Shown here piece after piece: positions 6,617 through 13,340 of a stretch of 13,340 nt of DNA. Source of the DNA: Betaproteobacteria bacterium. Lineage in GTDB: Bacteria > Pseudomonadota > Gammaproteobacteria > Burkholderiales > SG8-41. Position 1 is the stretch's first letter. The number at the start of each line of letters is the position of its first letter. Both the position numbers and the translations under genes were made by a program. The stretch lies in contig JANXRI010000309.1 in assembly GCA_025353085.1 (NCBI GenBank), positions 1 to 13,340 of the forward strand, read 5' to 3'. The notes beneath the pieces are model-generated. The model saw only the letters and a program-made list of their open reading frames with translations. It had not been told where the DNA came from and did no database searches.

Positions 6617-7360
6617 CTACTTTAGCAACAACGTAACACCGCACAGGCACAGCGCGGCGCACGCGACCCGGCGAAACATCATTTCATTCAACCGCAACTG
6701 GATGCGGTCCCCCGCGTAGATGCCAACCAGCATCGCCGGGAAAGCGGCCGCGAACATGATCCACGAGTCGGCGGTGAATTCGCCGACCGCATAGTAACCA
6801 ATACCGCGCACGGTCGAGAGCAGCAGCAACATCGCCGACATCGTGGCACGAAACTGCGCCTTCGGCAGCTTGCGCGTATCGAGAAATATCACGAAGAACA
6901 TGCTGCCCATCGTGCCAAAAATCGCGCCGACGAGGCCCGAGACAGTGCCCGAGAGTGGGCCGATGGCGCGCGGCAATTGAATTGGATCGTGCGGCCCGCG
7001 AAGCGCACTCCACATCGCAAAAGCCGCATACGCAATCACCATCACGCCCAAGCCGTGAGCGAGCATCCGCGAATCGAAGCGCGTGAAAAAATACAGCCCG
7101 GCCGCAATGCCGAGCAAACACCATGGAATAAACGCGACAAACGCATCGCGCGCAATGTGGTGGCGCTCGCGGCCGAGTATCGCCACCGACGACGCGAATC
7201 CGAGCAGCGTCCAGACGGGCACCAGCACTTTCAGGGGTAGCACCAGGGCGAGCAACGGCATGCCGATGACTGCGCCGAAGCCGGTGCTGCCGCGCAAGCC
7301 ATAGGCGACAAAAATTACGGCAGCGCAGTACGCAAGCTCGTACGCGGATAAGGCGTTCAT
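6617..7360 (-). CDS. TauE/SafE-type sulfite exporter family permease
   Basis: Inner-membrane protein of 247 residues with about eight hydrophobic segments (near 8-20, 29-50, 52-62, 73-92, 102-119, 133-158, 172-192, 200-216 and 231-246, some short). The family transports small anions such as sulfite, sulfoacetate or related organosulfur compounds. Supporting sequence: GLRGSTGFGAVIGMPLLAL (21-39) in the first repeat and GTVSGLVGAIFGTMGSMF (138-155) in the second. These are the paired Gly-rich repeats typical of TauE/SafE proteins, and the length is normal. I chose ATG 7360 because the protein starts there in family-like fashion. The open frame continues upstream to 7696, but that extension overlaps the PhzF-like gene in another frame and is Arg/Ser-rich nonsense. 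It lies 61 bp downstream of the PhzF-like gene and is probably last in the glnS operon. Substrate unknown. Confidence 0.8.
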   Translation of the reverse strand: MNALSAYELAYCAAVIFVAYGLRGSTGFGAVIGMPLLALVLPLKVLVPVWTLLGFASSVAILGRERHHIARDAFVAFIPWCLLGIAAGLYFFTRFDSRMLAHGLGVMVIAYAAFAMWSALRGPHDPIQLPRAIGPLSGTVSGLVGAIFGTMGSMFFVIFLDTRKLPKAQFRATMSAMLLLLSTVRGIGYYAVGEFTADSWIMFAAAFPAMLVGIYAGDRIQLRLNEMMFRRVACAALCLCGVTLLLK

Positions 7361-7421
7361 TGGCAACCATCGCGTAATGACACCGCACGATGATCGACTT
7401 TCATCGCGCAACCGTCGCGAA

Positions 7422-8270
7422 TCACAACGTAATTTCGCCGCCGCCCAGTGCCACGACGCGACCCGCCACGAAAATATTTTTGTCCGCGTCGACGCGCAGA
7501 TCGAGCCGGCACGGCCGTCCGACCTGGTCGCCCTGCAATACCTGCACGTCAACCGGCAGGGGTTTGCCGTGGGCAATGAACCAGCCGCCAAGATTGGCAC
7601 AGGCCGAGCCGGTGCCCGGATCTTCGACGAGGCTCGCATGCCTGGTAAAGAAAAATCGCGCGCGCACCGTTGCGTCATCGCTGTACGCCCAAACATACAC
7701 GAGCCCGTTGCGCTTGTTGCCGACCGAGTATTTCATCAGCAACTCCGCATTTGGCTGGCAGCGCTCGACCGCGCCAGCCGACGCGAGCGGCATAATGAGC
7801 TGCTCCGAACCGGTGTCCACCCATAGCGCGCCTTCGAGCACCTCGGAGGCCTCGATGCCCAGCATCTGCGCGAACTCGTGGCGCGACGCGTGTGGCACAT
7901 GCGTGCGCGGCGCATCGGCTTTAAGCGTCCATTCGTCACCGCATGCGCTGACCGGAATGATGCCGGCCTGCATTTCGAGTTTTATTTCATCACCGGCATT
8001 CATGAAATCGCGCACGACGTGCGCGGTGCCAAGCGTCGGGTGACCGGCGAACGGCATTTCGAATCCCGGCGTAAAAATGCGCACGCGTGCCGTTGCACCT
8101 GCGGCAGTCGCGGGCAGAATAAATGTGGTCTCCGATAAATTGAACTGCAACGCGAGCGCCTGCATCGTGGCGCCGTCAAGCGCGCTGCCGTCTTCAAACA
8201 CGCATAGCGGATTGCCCGCGAGCGGCGATTCCGCGAAGACGTTTACGAGACGGTAACGCAGTGTCGGCAT
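7422..8270 (-). CDS. PhzF-family isomerase/epimerase
   Basis: Cytosolic 282-residue protein of the PhzF / YddE / YHI9 family, which has the diaminopimelate epimerase fold with two similar halves. PhzF itself isomerises dihydro-hydroxyanthranilate, but most genomic members lie outside phenazine clusters and their reactions are unknown. Seen motifs: VNVFAESPLAGNPLCVF (9-25), LSETTFI with Glu47 matching the catalytic Glu of PhzF, RIFTPGFEMPFAGHPTLGTA (64-83), and EDPGTGSACANLGGW (216-230). Length and motif order are normal. No other phenazine genes are present, so phenazine synthesis should not be inferred. ATG 8270 fits the family N-terminus. It begins 15 bp after the stop of the upstream hydrolase gene and lacks a clear Shine-Dalgarno, which suggests translational coupling. 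Confidence 0.9.
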   Translation of the reverse strand: MPTLRYRLVNVFAESPLAGNPLCVFEDGSALDGATMQALALQFNLSETTFILPATAAGATARVRIFTPGFEMPFAGHPTLGTAHVVRDFMNAGDEIKLEMQAGIIPVSACGDEWTLKADAPRTHVPHASRHEFAQMLGIEASEVLEGALWVDTGSEQLIMPLASAGAVERCQPNAELLMKYSVGNKRNGLVYVWAYSDDATVRARFFFTRHASLVEDPGTGSACANLGGWFIAHGKPLPVDVQVLQGDQVGRPCRLDLRVDADKNIFVAGRVVALGGGEITL

Positions 8271-8285
8271 GGCGCAGCTAACGCT

Positions 8286-9140
8286 TCACGCCGCTTTGAC
8301 TGCGGCCATTGAATTCCGTATCCATGCCGCGACGCTCGCCGGGTTCTGCTGCGGCGGCGTGAGCGGGGAGAGCACCGAGCCCGGGATCAATTCGCGCAGT
8401 GCATGCGCGGCCGAAGTCGCGTGCGATGCGTCGTCGCCGCTCATGATGAATGACGGTATTGTTAGCGCCATCAGTTGTTCGCCAGTCGCGCCCGACGGCA
8501 TCGTGTCGTCGAACAGGAGGTCGCGGCTATAGGCAACGATTGCAAGATATTGTTCGAGGTCCTGCTTCGCGTATTGCGCGGCAAAACTTTCGTCATGCGA
8601 AAGCACCGACGCCCACGGTCCGGTTTCGGGATCGGCCCAAAAAGCAGGCGATTTTTTTGCGCGCGCCGCAACTGCGGACAGGCCATTGGCGCGCGCGAAT
8701 GCGATGTGCTTATTGAAATTAATATGGCCTTTGGCTCGCCACCGAAAACCACCGACCGGCCAGTGCATGAGAAGTCCCATGCAGCGCGCACGAAAATGCG
8801 CGCCGATCGCCGCTGCAACCGACACGCCCATGCAGCCGCCAATTACCCACGCGCGATCGATCTTGAGATGATCGAGCAGCCCAACGGCTTCGGCCGCCCA
8901 TAGGCGCCAGCTATGCGGCTCAACGCGGCCACCCGATTGCCCGGCTTCGCGCCGGTCGTACGCGATCATGGTGAAATCTTTGGCGAGCGCGTCGAGCGGA
9001 CGCAGGTCTTTCCACACGCCGCGCGTCGACCAGCCGTCGATATTCGAATCGAAGCCGCCGGGCGCCAGCATGATCAGCGGCGGACCTTCCCCCTTGACGA
9101 CATAGTTGATTTTTATTCCGTCTATCATCGCTTGCGGCAT
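8286..9140 (-). CDS. Alpha/beta hydrolase with cysteine at the nucleophile elbow
   Basis: Predicted cytosolic 284-residue member of the alpha/beta hydrolase fold; substrate unknown. Fold features seen: LIMLAPGGFDSN (22-33) at the oxyanion region, AYDRREAGQSGG (60-71), and a nucleophile elbow WVIGGCMGVSVAAAIG (98-113) with Cys103 in place of Ser. An acid is available in MSGDDASH (Asp236 or Asp237). The usual C-terminal catalytic His loop instead reads LTPPQQNPASV (260-270), with no His there; His240 or His246 is the nearest. Cys nucleophiles are known in dienelactone hydrolases, but the missing C-terminal His makes activity uncertain. AAGGAG a few bases before ATG 9140 is the best ribosome site in this operon. 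It starts 30 bp after glnS and ends 15 bp before the PhzF-like gene. Confidence 0.85.
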   Translation of the reverse strand: MPQAMIDGIKINYVVKGEGPPLIMLAPGGFDSNIDGWSTRGVWKDLRPLDALAKDFTMIAYDRREAGQSGGRVEPHSWRLWAAEAVGLLDHLKIDRAWVIGGCMGVSVAAAIGAHFRARCMGLLMHWPVGGFRWRAKGHINFNKHIAFARANGLSAVAARAKKSPAFWADPETGPWASVLSHDESFAAQYAKQDLEQYLAIVAYSRDLLFDDTMPSGATGEQLMALTIPSFIMSGDDASHATSAAHALRELIPGSVLSPLTPPQQNPASVAAWIRNSMAAVKAA

Positions 9141-9170
9141 GGAAACTCCTTCGAAAGCAGCGTTGATTTT

Positions 9171-10934
9171 TTATTTGTGCCAGGAATCGCGCAGTGTCAC
9201 CGCGCGATTGAATATCGGCGCGCCGGGCCGGGAGTCGACGCTGTCGGCGACGAAGTAGCCATAACGCTCGAACTGAAAATGCTCGCCGGCCTGCGCATCC
9301 TTGAGGGACGGTTCCAGTTGCGCGGTGATCACGTGCCTGGAGTCGGGATTCAAGTCCTCGATATGATCGCTCTCACCGGCGCCGGGATGCACAGCCTTAT
9401 AGAGCCGGTCAAAGAGCCGCACTTCGCACGCGTACGCATGTGCCGCCGACACCCAGTGGATGTTGCCTTTGACCTTATAACTGTCCGACCCCGGCGTGCC
9501 GGATTTGCTGTCGGCAAAGTAATTGCAATGCACTTCGGTCACGCGGCCGTCGGCATCTTTCGTGCAGCCGGTGCATTCGACGACGAAACCATAACGCAGA
9601 CGCACCTTGTTGCCGGGAAAGAGTCGAAAGTAGCCCTTGCCCGGCGTCTCCATGAAGTCCTCGCGCTCGATCCAGAGTTCTTTCGAAAAGGGCACCGCGC
9701 GTTTGCCCAGCTCAGGTTTCTGCGGATGATTTGGCGGATGGCACGCTTCGACCTGACCATCCGGGTAGTTGTCGATCACAAGTTTGACCGGCTCCAGTAC
9801 CGCGATGCGGCGCGGCGCGGCTTCGTTCAGATGTTCGCGCATGCAATCTTCAAGCACTGACAAGTCGATCCAGGAATCCGCTTTCGATACGCCGATGCGT
9901 TCCGCAAACAGGCGAAAACCTTCCGGTGTATAGCCGCGACGCCGCGCGCCCACCAGCGTGGGCATGCGCGGATCGTCCCAGCCGGTGACGCGTTTTTCGT
10001 CGACGAGTTGAATTAACTTGCGCTTCGACAGCACGATGTGCGTGAGGTTAAGGCGCGCGAACTCATACTGATGCGGCAACGGCTTGGCGAGCAGGCCGCC
10101 CTCGGCGAGACGCTCGAGCAGCCAGTCGTAAAACGGCCGCTGGTCTTCGAATTCGAGCGTGCACAGGCTATGCGTGATGCGCTCCAGCGCGTCTTCGATC
10201 GGGTGCGCGTACGTGTACATCGGATAAATGCACCACCTGTCGCCGGTGCGGTGATGCACAGCTTTTCGTATGCGATAAATCGCCGGGTCGCGCATGTTGA
10301 TGTTCGGCGACGCCATGTCTATTTTAGCGCGCAGCACCATGCTGCCTTCGGCGTGCTGGCCGGCGCGCATCTCATGAAAAACCCGCAAGTTCTCCGCGGG
10401 TGAGCGATCGCGTTGCGGACTCGGCTTGCCGGGTTCAGTCAGCGTGCCGCGGTTCAAACGGATTTGCCCGGCGCTTTGCTCGTCGACGTACGCATGGCCC
10501 GCGGTGATCAGGTGCTCGGCCGCCTCGTACATGAAATCGAAATAGTCACTCGCATAGTACAAATGCTCGATGCCGTTGACGTTCCAGTCGAAACCCAGCC
10601 ACTGGACCGCGTCGAGTATCGAATCGACGTACTCCTGCTCTTCTCGTTCGGGGTTGGTGTCGTCGAACCGCATATGGCAGACGCCGCTAAAATCCCGCGC
10701 GAGCCCGAAATTGAGGCAAATTGATTTCGCGTGGCCAAAGTGCAGATAGCCATTGGGTTCCGGCGGAAAGCGCGTGCGAATTCTAGCGGCGTCTGCCGGC
10801 GCGTCCGCATGTGTTGAGGCGCCGCCGGGTTTGCCGCCCCAGGTGCGCGTCGCGTACTTGCCGCTTGCGAGGTCCGCTTCGACGATATTGCGGATGAAAT
10901 TAGTGACGTGCGGCGCGGCAGGCTTGGTCGACAT
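9171..10934 (-). CDS. glnS: Glutaminyl-tRNA synthetase
   Basis: Class I aminoacyl-tRNA synthetase that charges tRNA-Gln with glutamine in the cytosol. The protein has 587 residues against about 554 in E. coli. Seen: TNFIRNIVEADLASGKY (11-27), the HIGH-type motif PPEPNGYLHFGH (57-68), FDDTNPEREEQEY (90-102), the KMSKS equivalent VLSKR (301-305), and the C-terminal anticodon-binding beta-barrels with a DSYKVKGNIHWVSAAHA stretch. Relative to E. coli there are about 22 extra Gly/Ala-rich residues between SGKY and TRFPPEP (about 28-53). NPERE and the continuous GlnS C-terminus distinguish it from GluRS. No strong Shine-Dalgarno precedes ATG 10934. On the minus strand TAGAAT (10966-10961) is a plausible -10 box, which would give a very short leader. 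It is first in a likely operon with three metabolic or membrane genes. Confidence 0.97.
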   Translation of the reverse strand: MSTKPAAPHVTNFIRNIVEADLASGKYATRTWGGKPGGASTHADAPADAARIRTRFPPEPNGYLHFGHAKSICLNFGLARDFSGVCHMRFDDTNPEREEQEYVDSILDAVQWLGFDWNVNGIEHLYYASDYFDFMYEAAEHLITAGHAYVDEQSAGQIRLNRGTLTEPGKPSPQRDRSPAENLRVFHEMRAGQHAEGSMVLRAKIDMASPNINMRDPAIYRIRKAVHHRTGDRWCIYPMYTYAHPIEDALERITHSLCTLEFEDQRPFYDWLLERLAEGGLLAKPLPHQYEFARLNLTHIVLSKRKLIQLVDEKRVTGWDDPRMPTLVGARRRGYTPEGFRLFAERIGVSKADSWIDLSVLEDCMREHLNEAAPRRIAVLEPVKLVIDNYPDGQVEACHPPNHPQKPELGKRAVPFSKELWIEREDFMETPGKGYFRLFPGNKVRLRYGFVVECTGCTKDADGRVTEVHCNYFADSKSGTPGSDSYKVKGNIHWVSAAHAYACEVRLFDRLYKAVHPGAGESDHIEDLNPDSRHVITAQLEPSLKDAQAGEHFQFERYGYFVADSVDSRPGAPIFNRAVTLRDSWHK

Positions 10935-11106
10935 GATGCATCCGGAGCGATGAAGACAGTATTCTAATGGATGGCGGCACGCGGCCGTGAGCGCGCGCCT
11001 TCAGTCTTTATCAATGTCAATGCGGTAAAACGGTTGACGATTAGCGGCAAGCCGTTAAGATTACATCTGCCGATGGCGGGCTTAACGGGGAAGACGGGAG
11101 ACATTT
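10935..11106. promoter_or_regulatory. Divergent glnS / small membrane gene intergenic region
   Basis: This 172-bp gap holds the start signals of both divergent genes. Toward glnS the best -10 candidate is TAGAAT (minus strand, 10966-10961), one mismatch from consensus, without a fitting -35. A perfect TTGACA (minus strand, 11020-11015) has no -10 at normal spacing. The better-supported promoter toward the plus-strand gene is listed separately. Confidence 0.35.
11034..11061 (+). promoter_or_regulatory. Sigma70-type promoter with an operator-like palindrome
   Basis: TTGACG (11034-11039) and TAAGAT (11056-11061) are spaced by 16 bp, and each is close to the sigma70 consensus. The expected start is near 11068, some 40 bases before the 11107 start codon. 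The spacer and first -10 bases form an 18-bp imperfect palindrome, TTAGCGGCAAGCCGTTAA (11041-11058), with seven of eight arm positions matching around AA. A dimeric regulator bound there would block polymerase. The promoter is visible in the sequence; the operator role is inference. Confidence 0.55.
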
Positions 11107-11307
11107 ATGCTGTGGGCAGGCATTGCATTCGCGATGGGACTTTTTTTGATCATCGCTGACTTTAGGATGGCGACGGCGCCTGATCCAGCCGACAAGTACA
11201 AGCGGCGCAAGAAACTGAATCCGGTCGCGGCCAAGCAATTGCGCGCGATGTTCGTGTGGACACTCGCGGTTACGGCCGCGGTTTACTACGTGCCCGACTG
11301 GTTTTAA
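11107..11307 (+). CDS. Small two-helix membrane protein, unknown function
   Basis: A 66-residue protein that I do not recognise. A first hydrophobic helix (about 2-18, LWAGIAFAMGLFLIIAD) is followed by a very basic middle (KYKRRKKLNP, 30-39) and a second hydrophobic helix (about 47-64). The basic loop suggests it stays inside, with both ends outside (positive-inside rule). Support for a real gene is good for its size: GGGAG (11096-11100) six bases before ATG, a well-placed promoter upstream, and a GC hairpin right after the stop. It stands alone, divergent from glnS. No function can be assigned. Confidence 0.65.
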   Translation: MLWAGIAFAMGLFLIIADFRMATAPDPADKYKRRKKLNPVAAKQLRAMFVWTLAVTAAVYYVPDWF

Positions 11308-11312
11308 TTCAC

Positions 11313-11335
11313 GCGCGGCTTGCGCCGCGCATTTC
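11313..11335 (+). terminator. Terminator-like hairpin after the small membrane gene
   Basis: GCGCGGC (11313-11319) and GCCGCGC (11324-11330) form a perfect 7-bp stem with a 4-base loop, six bases after the stop codon, followed by ATTTCTC. The T-tract is short, so termination may be partial. It sits between convergent genes and could also serve the Bug-type gene at 11385 on the other strand. Confidence 0.5.
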
Positions 11336-11384
11336 TCAAGGAGAAGGTGAGATTGGCGCTATGCCGTATGAGTGAAGCGCTATA

Positions 11385-12347
11385 TTAATCGACGCGCGCG
11401 CCGGTCGCTTTGACGACCTTGGCCCACTTGGCGATTTCAATTTTAAGGTGTTCGCCGAATTTTTCGGGCGGACCACCGACGGGCTCGACGCCGCCGGCCT
11501 GAAAGCGTTCACGCACATCCGGCAACAGCAGCAGCTTGTTGATTTCCGCGTTGAGCCTGGCGACGACCTCGCGCGGCATGCCGGCCGGCGCGACGACGCC
11601 GAACCACACCAATACGTCATAACCGGGCACGCCCGACTCATCGACCGTCGGCAGTTCGGGCGCCAGCGCCGAGCGTTTCAAACTCGTGACAGCGATGCCG
11701 CGCATACGGCCGCCTTTGACATGCGGCAGAACATTCGGCGTGTTGTCAAAAATCATCATCACATGCCCGCCCATCAAATCGGTGAGCGCGGGCGCGCTGC
11801 CTTTATAGGGCACGTGCAAAATGTCGGTCTTCGTCATCATCTTAAAGAGTTCCATCGACATGTGATTCGAACTGCCAGCGCCGGTCGAGGCGTAATCGAG
11901 CTGGCCCGGCCTGGCTTTGGCGAGCGCGACTAGCTCAGGCACCGATTTGACCGGCAGCGACGGATGAACGACCAGCATATTGGGCGTCGAGCCCGCAAAG
12001 ATAATGGGGGCGAAGTCGCGTTCGGTGTGGTACGGCAGTCGCGTATATAGCGTCGCGTTAACGGCGAACGGTACGGCGACGATTAGCAATGTGTGACCGT
12101 CAGGCGGCGACTTCGCGACGAGATCGGCGCCTATCGTGCTGCCCGCCCCCGGGCGGTTATCGACTACCGCCTGGCCGAAACCCCCGTCACTGAATTTGGC
12201 GGCGATGGTGCGCCCGAGCGTGTCGTTAAATGCGCCGGGCGGGAATGGCACAACAATGCGGATCGGTTTGGCGGGATAACTTTGCGCGAATGCGCCGGGC
12301 CAACAAACGGCAGCTGCGAGCAGTGCGGCGAATAGTTTATAAAGCAC
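11385..12347 (-). CDS. Bug/TctC-family periplasmic solute-binding protein (second of pair)
   Basis: Extracytoplasmic receptor of 320 residues in the Bug/TctC family, which captures carboxylates and similar small solutes for tripartite tricarboxylate transporters. I chose GTG at 12347: GGGAG lies just upstream, a signal peptide follows directly (VLYKLFAALLAAAVCWPGAFAQS, cleavage near residue 21), and the length then equals its paralogue. The open frame extends to an ATG at 12401, but that would overlap the neighbour and add a charged segment before the signal peptide. Seen motifs: YPAKPIRIVVPFPPG (24-38), VDNRPGAGSTIGAD, SPPDGHTLL, LDYASTGAGSSNHM, HVPYKGSAPALTDLMGG, and the AKWAKVVKATGARVD end. 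The pocket loop is PPGAFND rather than the usual PPGGxxD, but Asp42 is kept. It lies 11 bp downstream of its paralogue. No TctA or TctB gene is seen. Ligand unknown. Confidence 0.92.
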   Translation of the reverse strand: MLYKLFAALLAAAVCWPGAFAQSYPAKPIRIVVPFPPGAFNDTLGRTIAAKFSDGGFGQAVVDNRPGAGSTIGADLVAKSPPDGHTLLIVAVPFAVNATLYTRLPYHTERDFAPIIFAGSTPNMLVVHPSLPVKSVPELVALAKARPGQLDYASTGAGSSNHMSMELFKMMTKTDILHVPYKGSAPALTDLMGGHVMMIFDNTPNVLPHVKGGRMRGIAVTSLKRSALAPELPTVDESGVPGYDVLVWFGVVAPAGMPREVVARLNAEINKLLLLPDVRERFQAGGVEPVGGPPEKFGEHLKIEIAKWAKVVKATGARVD

Positions 12348-12358
12348 GAGCGTCTCCC

Positions 12359-13321
12359 TCAATCGATTTTGACGTTGGCATCCTTGATGACCTTCGCCCA
12401 TTTGGCAACTTCGTTCTTCAGGAACCGGGTGAATTCAACGGAGGTATTGCCGACGGAATCAATACCGAGCTGCGTAAATCGCTCCTTGATATCCGGCCGG
12501 CTCATCGCGGCGCCCGCTGCGCGCGCTAACTTGTCGACGATCGGCTTTGGCGTCCCGGCAGGCGCAAGCAGGCCGACCCAGGTGCCGCCGACGACCGGCA
12601 CTCCGTTTTCGCTCAGCGTTGGGATATCGGGCGCGACTGCAACCCGTTTTTCGGACGTCATGCCGAGCGCTTTGAGTTTGCCCGCGCGCACATGCGGCAA
12701 CATCGACGACGGCGTGTCCATCATGATGTTGATCTGACCACCGATCAAATCCTGCAGCGCCGGGGCGGTTCCCTTATAAGGAACGTGCACCATCTTGATG
12801 CCGGTGGTTGCCATCAGTAGTTCGGTCGTTAGATGCGCCGCCGCGCCGATGCCGCTTGATGCAAACGTCAGCGTTCCCGGTTTCGCTTTAGCGAGATCGA
12901 TCAACTCTTTAATTGAAGTTGCCGGCAGCGAATTGGTCGCGCACACGATCAGCGGTGAAGTCGCCAGCAGCGACACATGTTCGAAGCTTTTGACCGAGTC
13001 ATACGGCAGCTTCGCGTATAGCGTCTGGTTCGCCGCGTGCGCGGCGATCACGGTGCCGAGCGTGTAACCATCCGGCGTGGCTTTGGACACCATGTCCACA
13101 GCCAGTATGCTGTTGGCGCCCGGGCGATTATCGACGACAAAAGTCTGACCCAGCGCTTTGCCGAGTTCGAGCGCAGTGATTCGCGTCACGACGTCCGTGA
13201 TGCCGCCCGGCGTATAGGGCACCAGCACGCGCACGGGCCGCGTCGGATAGTCCTGAGCTTCCAAAGCGCCGCAGACAACGAGCGCAGTCCAGACAAATAA
13301 CGAGCGCATTACGTTTCGCAT
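12359..13321 (-). CDS. Bug/TctC-family periplasmic solute-binding protein (first of pair)
   Basis: Periplasmic receptor of 320 residues, same family and length as the downstream paralogue. GAGGAGA shortly before ATG 13321 supports the start. A signal peptide (MRNVMRSLFVWTALVVCGAL, then EAQDYP) suggests cleavage near residue 22. Seen motifs: YPTRPVRVLVPYTPGGITD (25-43) with the pocket Asp43, VDNRPGANSILAVD, TPDGYTL, GTLTFASSGIGAAAHL, HVPYKGTAPALQDLIGG, and the C-terminal VAKWAKVIKDANVKID. The two proteins share the scaffold but differ at pocket-facing stretches such as YTPGGITD against FPPGAFND, so they probably bind different ligands. The genes are almost certainly co-transcribed. Its upstream partner, if any, lies beyond the right edge. 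Ligand unknown. Confidence 0.94.
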   Translation of the reverse strand: MRNVMRSLFVWTALVVCGALEAQDYPTRPVRVLVPYTPGGITDVVTRITALELGKALGQTFVVDNRPGANSILAVDMVSKATPDGYTLGTVIAAHAANQTLYAKLPYDSVKSFEHVSLLATSPLIVCATNSLPATSIKELIDLAKAKPGTLTFASSGIGAAAHLTTELLMATTGIKMVHVPYKGTAPALQDLIGGQINIMMDTPSSMLPHVRAGKLKALGMTSEKRVAVAPDIPTLSENGVPVVGGTWVGLLAPAGTPKPIVDKLARAAGAAMSRPDIKERFTQLGIDSVGNTSVEFTRFLKNEVAKWAKVIKDANVKID

Positions 13322-13340
13322 GACATCTCCTCACTTCGTT

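Noticed and set aside
7361..7696. Upstream extension of the TauE/SafE frame
   Set aside because: It overlaps the PhzF-like coding sequence in another frame, and the sequence is unlike a transporter N-terminus.
8913..9860. 315-codon open frame on the plus strand
   Set aside because: Antisense to the end of glnS and the start of the hydrolase gene; no ribosome site and no recognisable protein.
12348..12401. ATG 12401 as start of the second Bug protein
   Set aside because: It would place 18 charged residues before the signal peptide and overlap the upstream gene; GTG 12347 has a good ribosome site and gives the family length.
1..13340. tRNA or rRNA genes, CRISPR arrays, insertion sequences, toxin-antitoxin or defence modules
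   Set aside because: Reading through the window showed no regularly spaced repeats, transposase or integrase motifs, or recognisable cloverleaf segments.

Overview
The window reads as an ordinary chromosomal stretch of a GC-rich (roughly 60% by eye) Gram-negative bacterium, most likely a betaproteobacterium close to Burkholderiales. The reasons are a tandem pair of Bug/TctC-type periplasmic binding proteins (a family greatly expanded in that order), a bufferin-type DUF2282 protein, a GuaC that closely follows the enterobacterial enzyme, and a proteobacterial-type GlnS. This placement is inference; no rRNA or other phylogenetic marker is present. I see no tRNA, rRNA, insertion sequence, integrase or CRISPR array.

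Layout. 1-710 (-): 5' part of guaC (GMP reductase), cut by the window edge. 918-1709 (+): DUF4239-like four-helix membrane protein. 1854-2114 (+): orphan bufferin precursor (DUF2282/BufA1). 2159-2215: long imperfect hairpin in the convergent gap. 2236-4109 (-): a two-gene unit, a Tat-exported M19-like dipeptidase followed by an alpha/beta-hydrolase-fold protein with lysine at the nucleophile position. 4110-4413: divergent regulatory region with two perfect palindromes. 4414-5958 (+): full-length UxaA-family sugar-acid dehydratase. 5978-6397 (-): small secreted protein of unknown function. 6617-10934 (-): a likely operon of glnS, an alpha/beta hydrolase with a cysteine nucleophile, a PhzF-like isomerase and a TauE/SafE-type permease. 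11107-11307 (+): 66-residue membrane protein behind a strong-looking sigma70 promoter that has an operator-like palindrome between its boxes. 11385-13321 (-): two adjacent Bug-type solute receptors, both exactly 320 residues.

How the genes may work together. The UxaA-type dehydratase and the two Bug receptors fit an organism that takes up and breaks down organic and sugar acids, but the receptors have no TctA/TctB membrane partners here and would have to use ones encoded elsewhere. GuaC (purine salvage) and GlnS (translation) are housekeeping. The genes behind glnS are spaced tightly enough to be co-transcribed, but no shared pathway is evident.

I found no convincing new multi-gene system. 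The points most worth a second look are the two hydrolase-fold proteins without the canonical serine, the M19 homologue with a changed metal-ligand motif, the bufferin precursor without its maturation genes, the 2159-2215 hairpin, and the operator-like promoter at 11034-11061.
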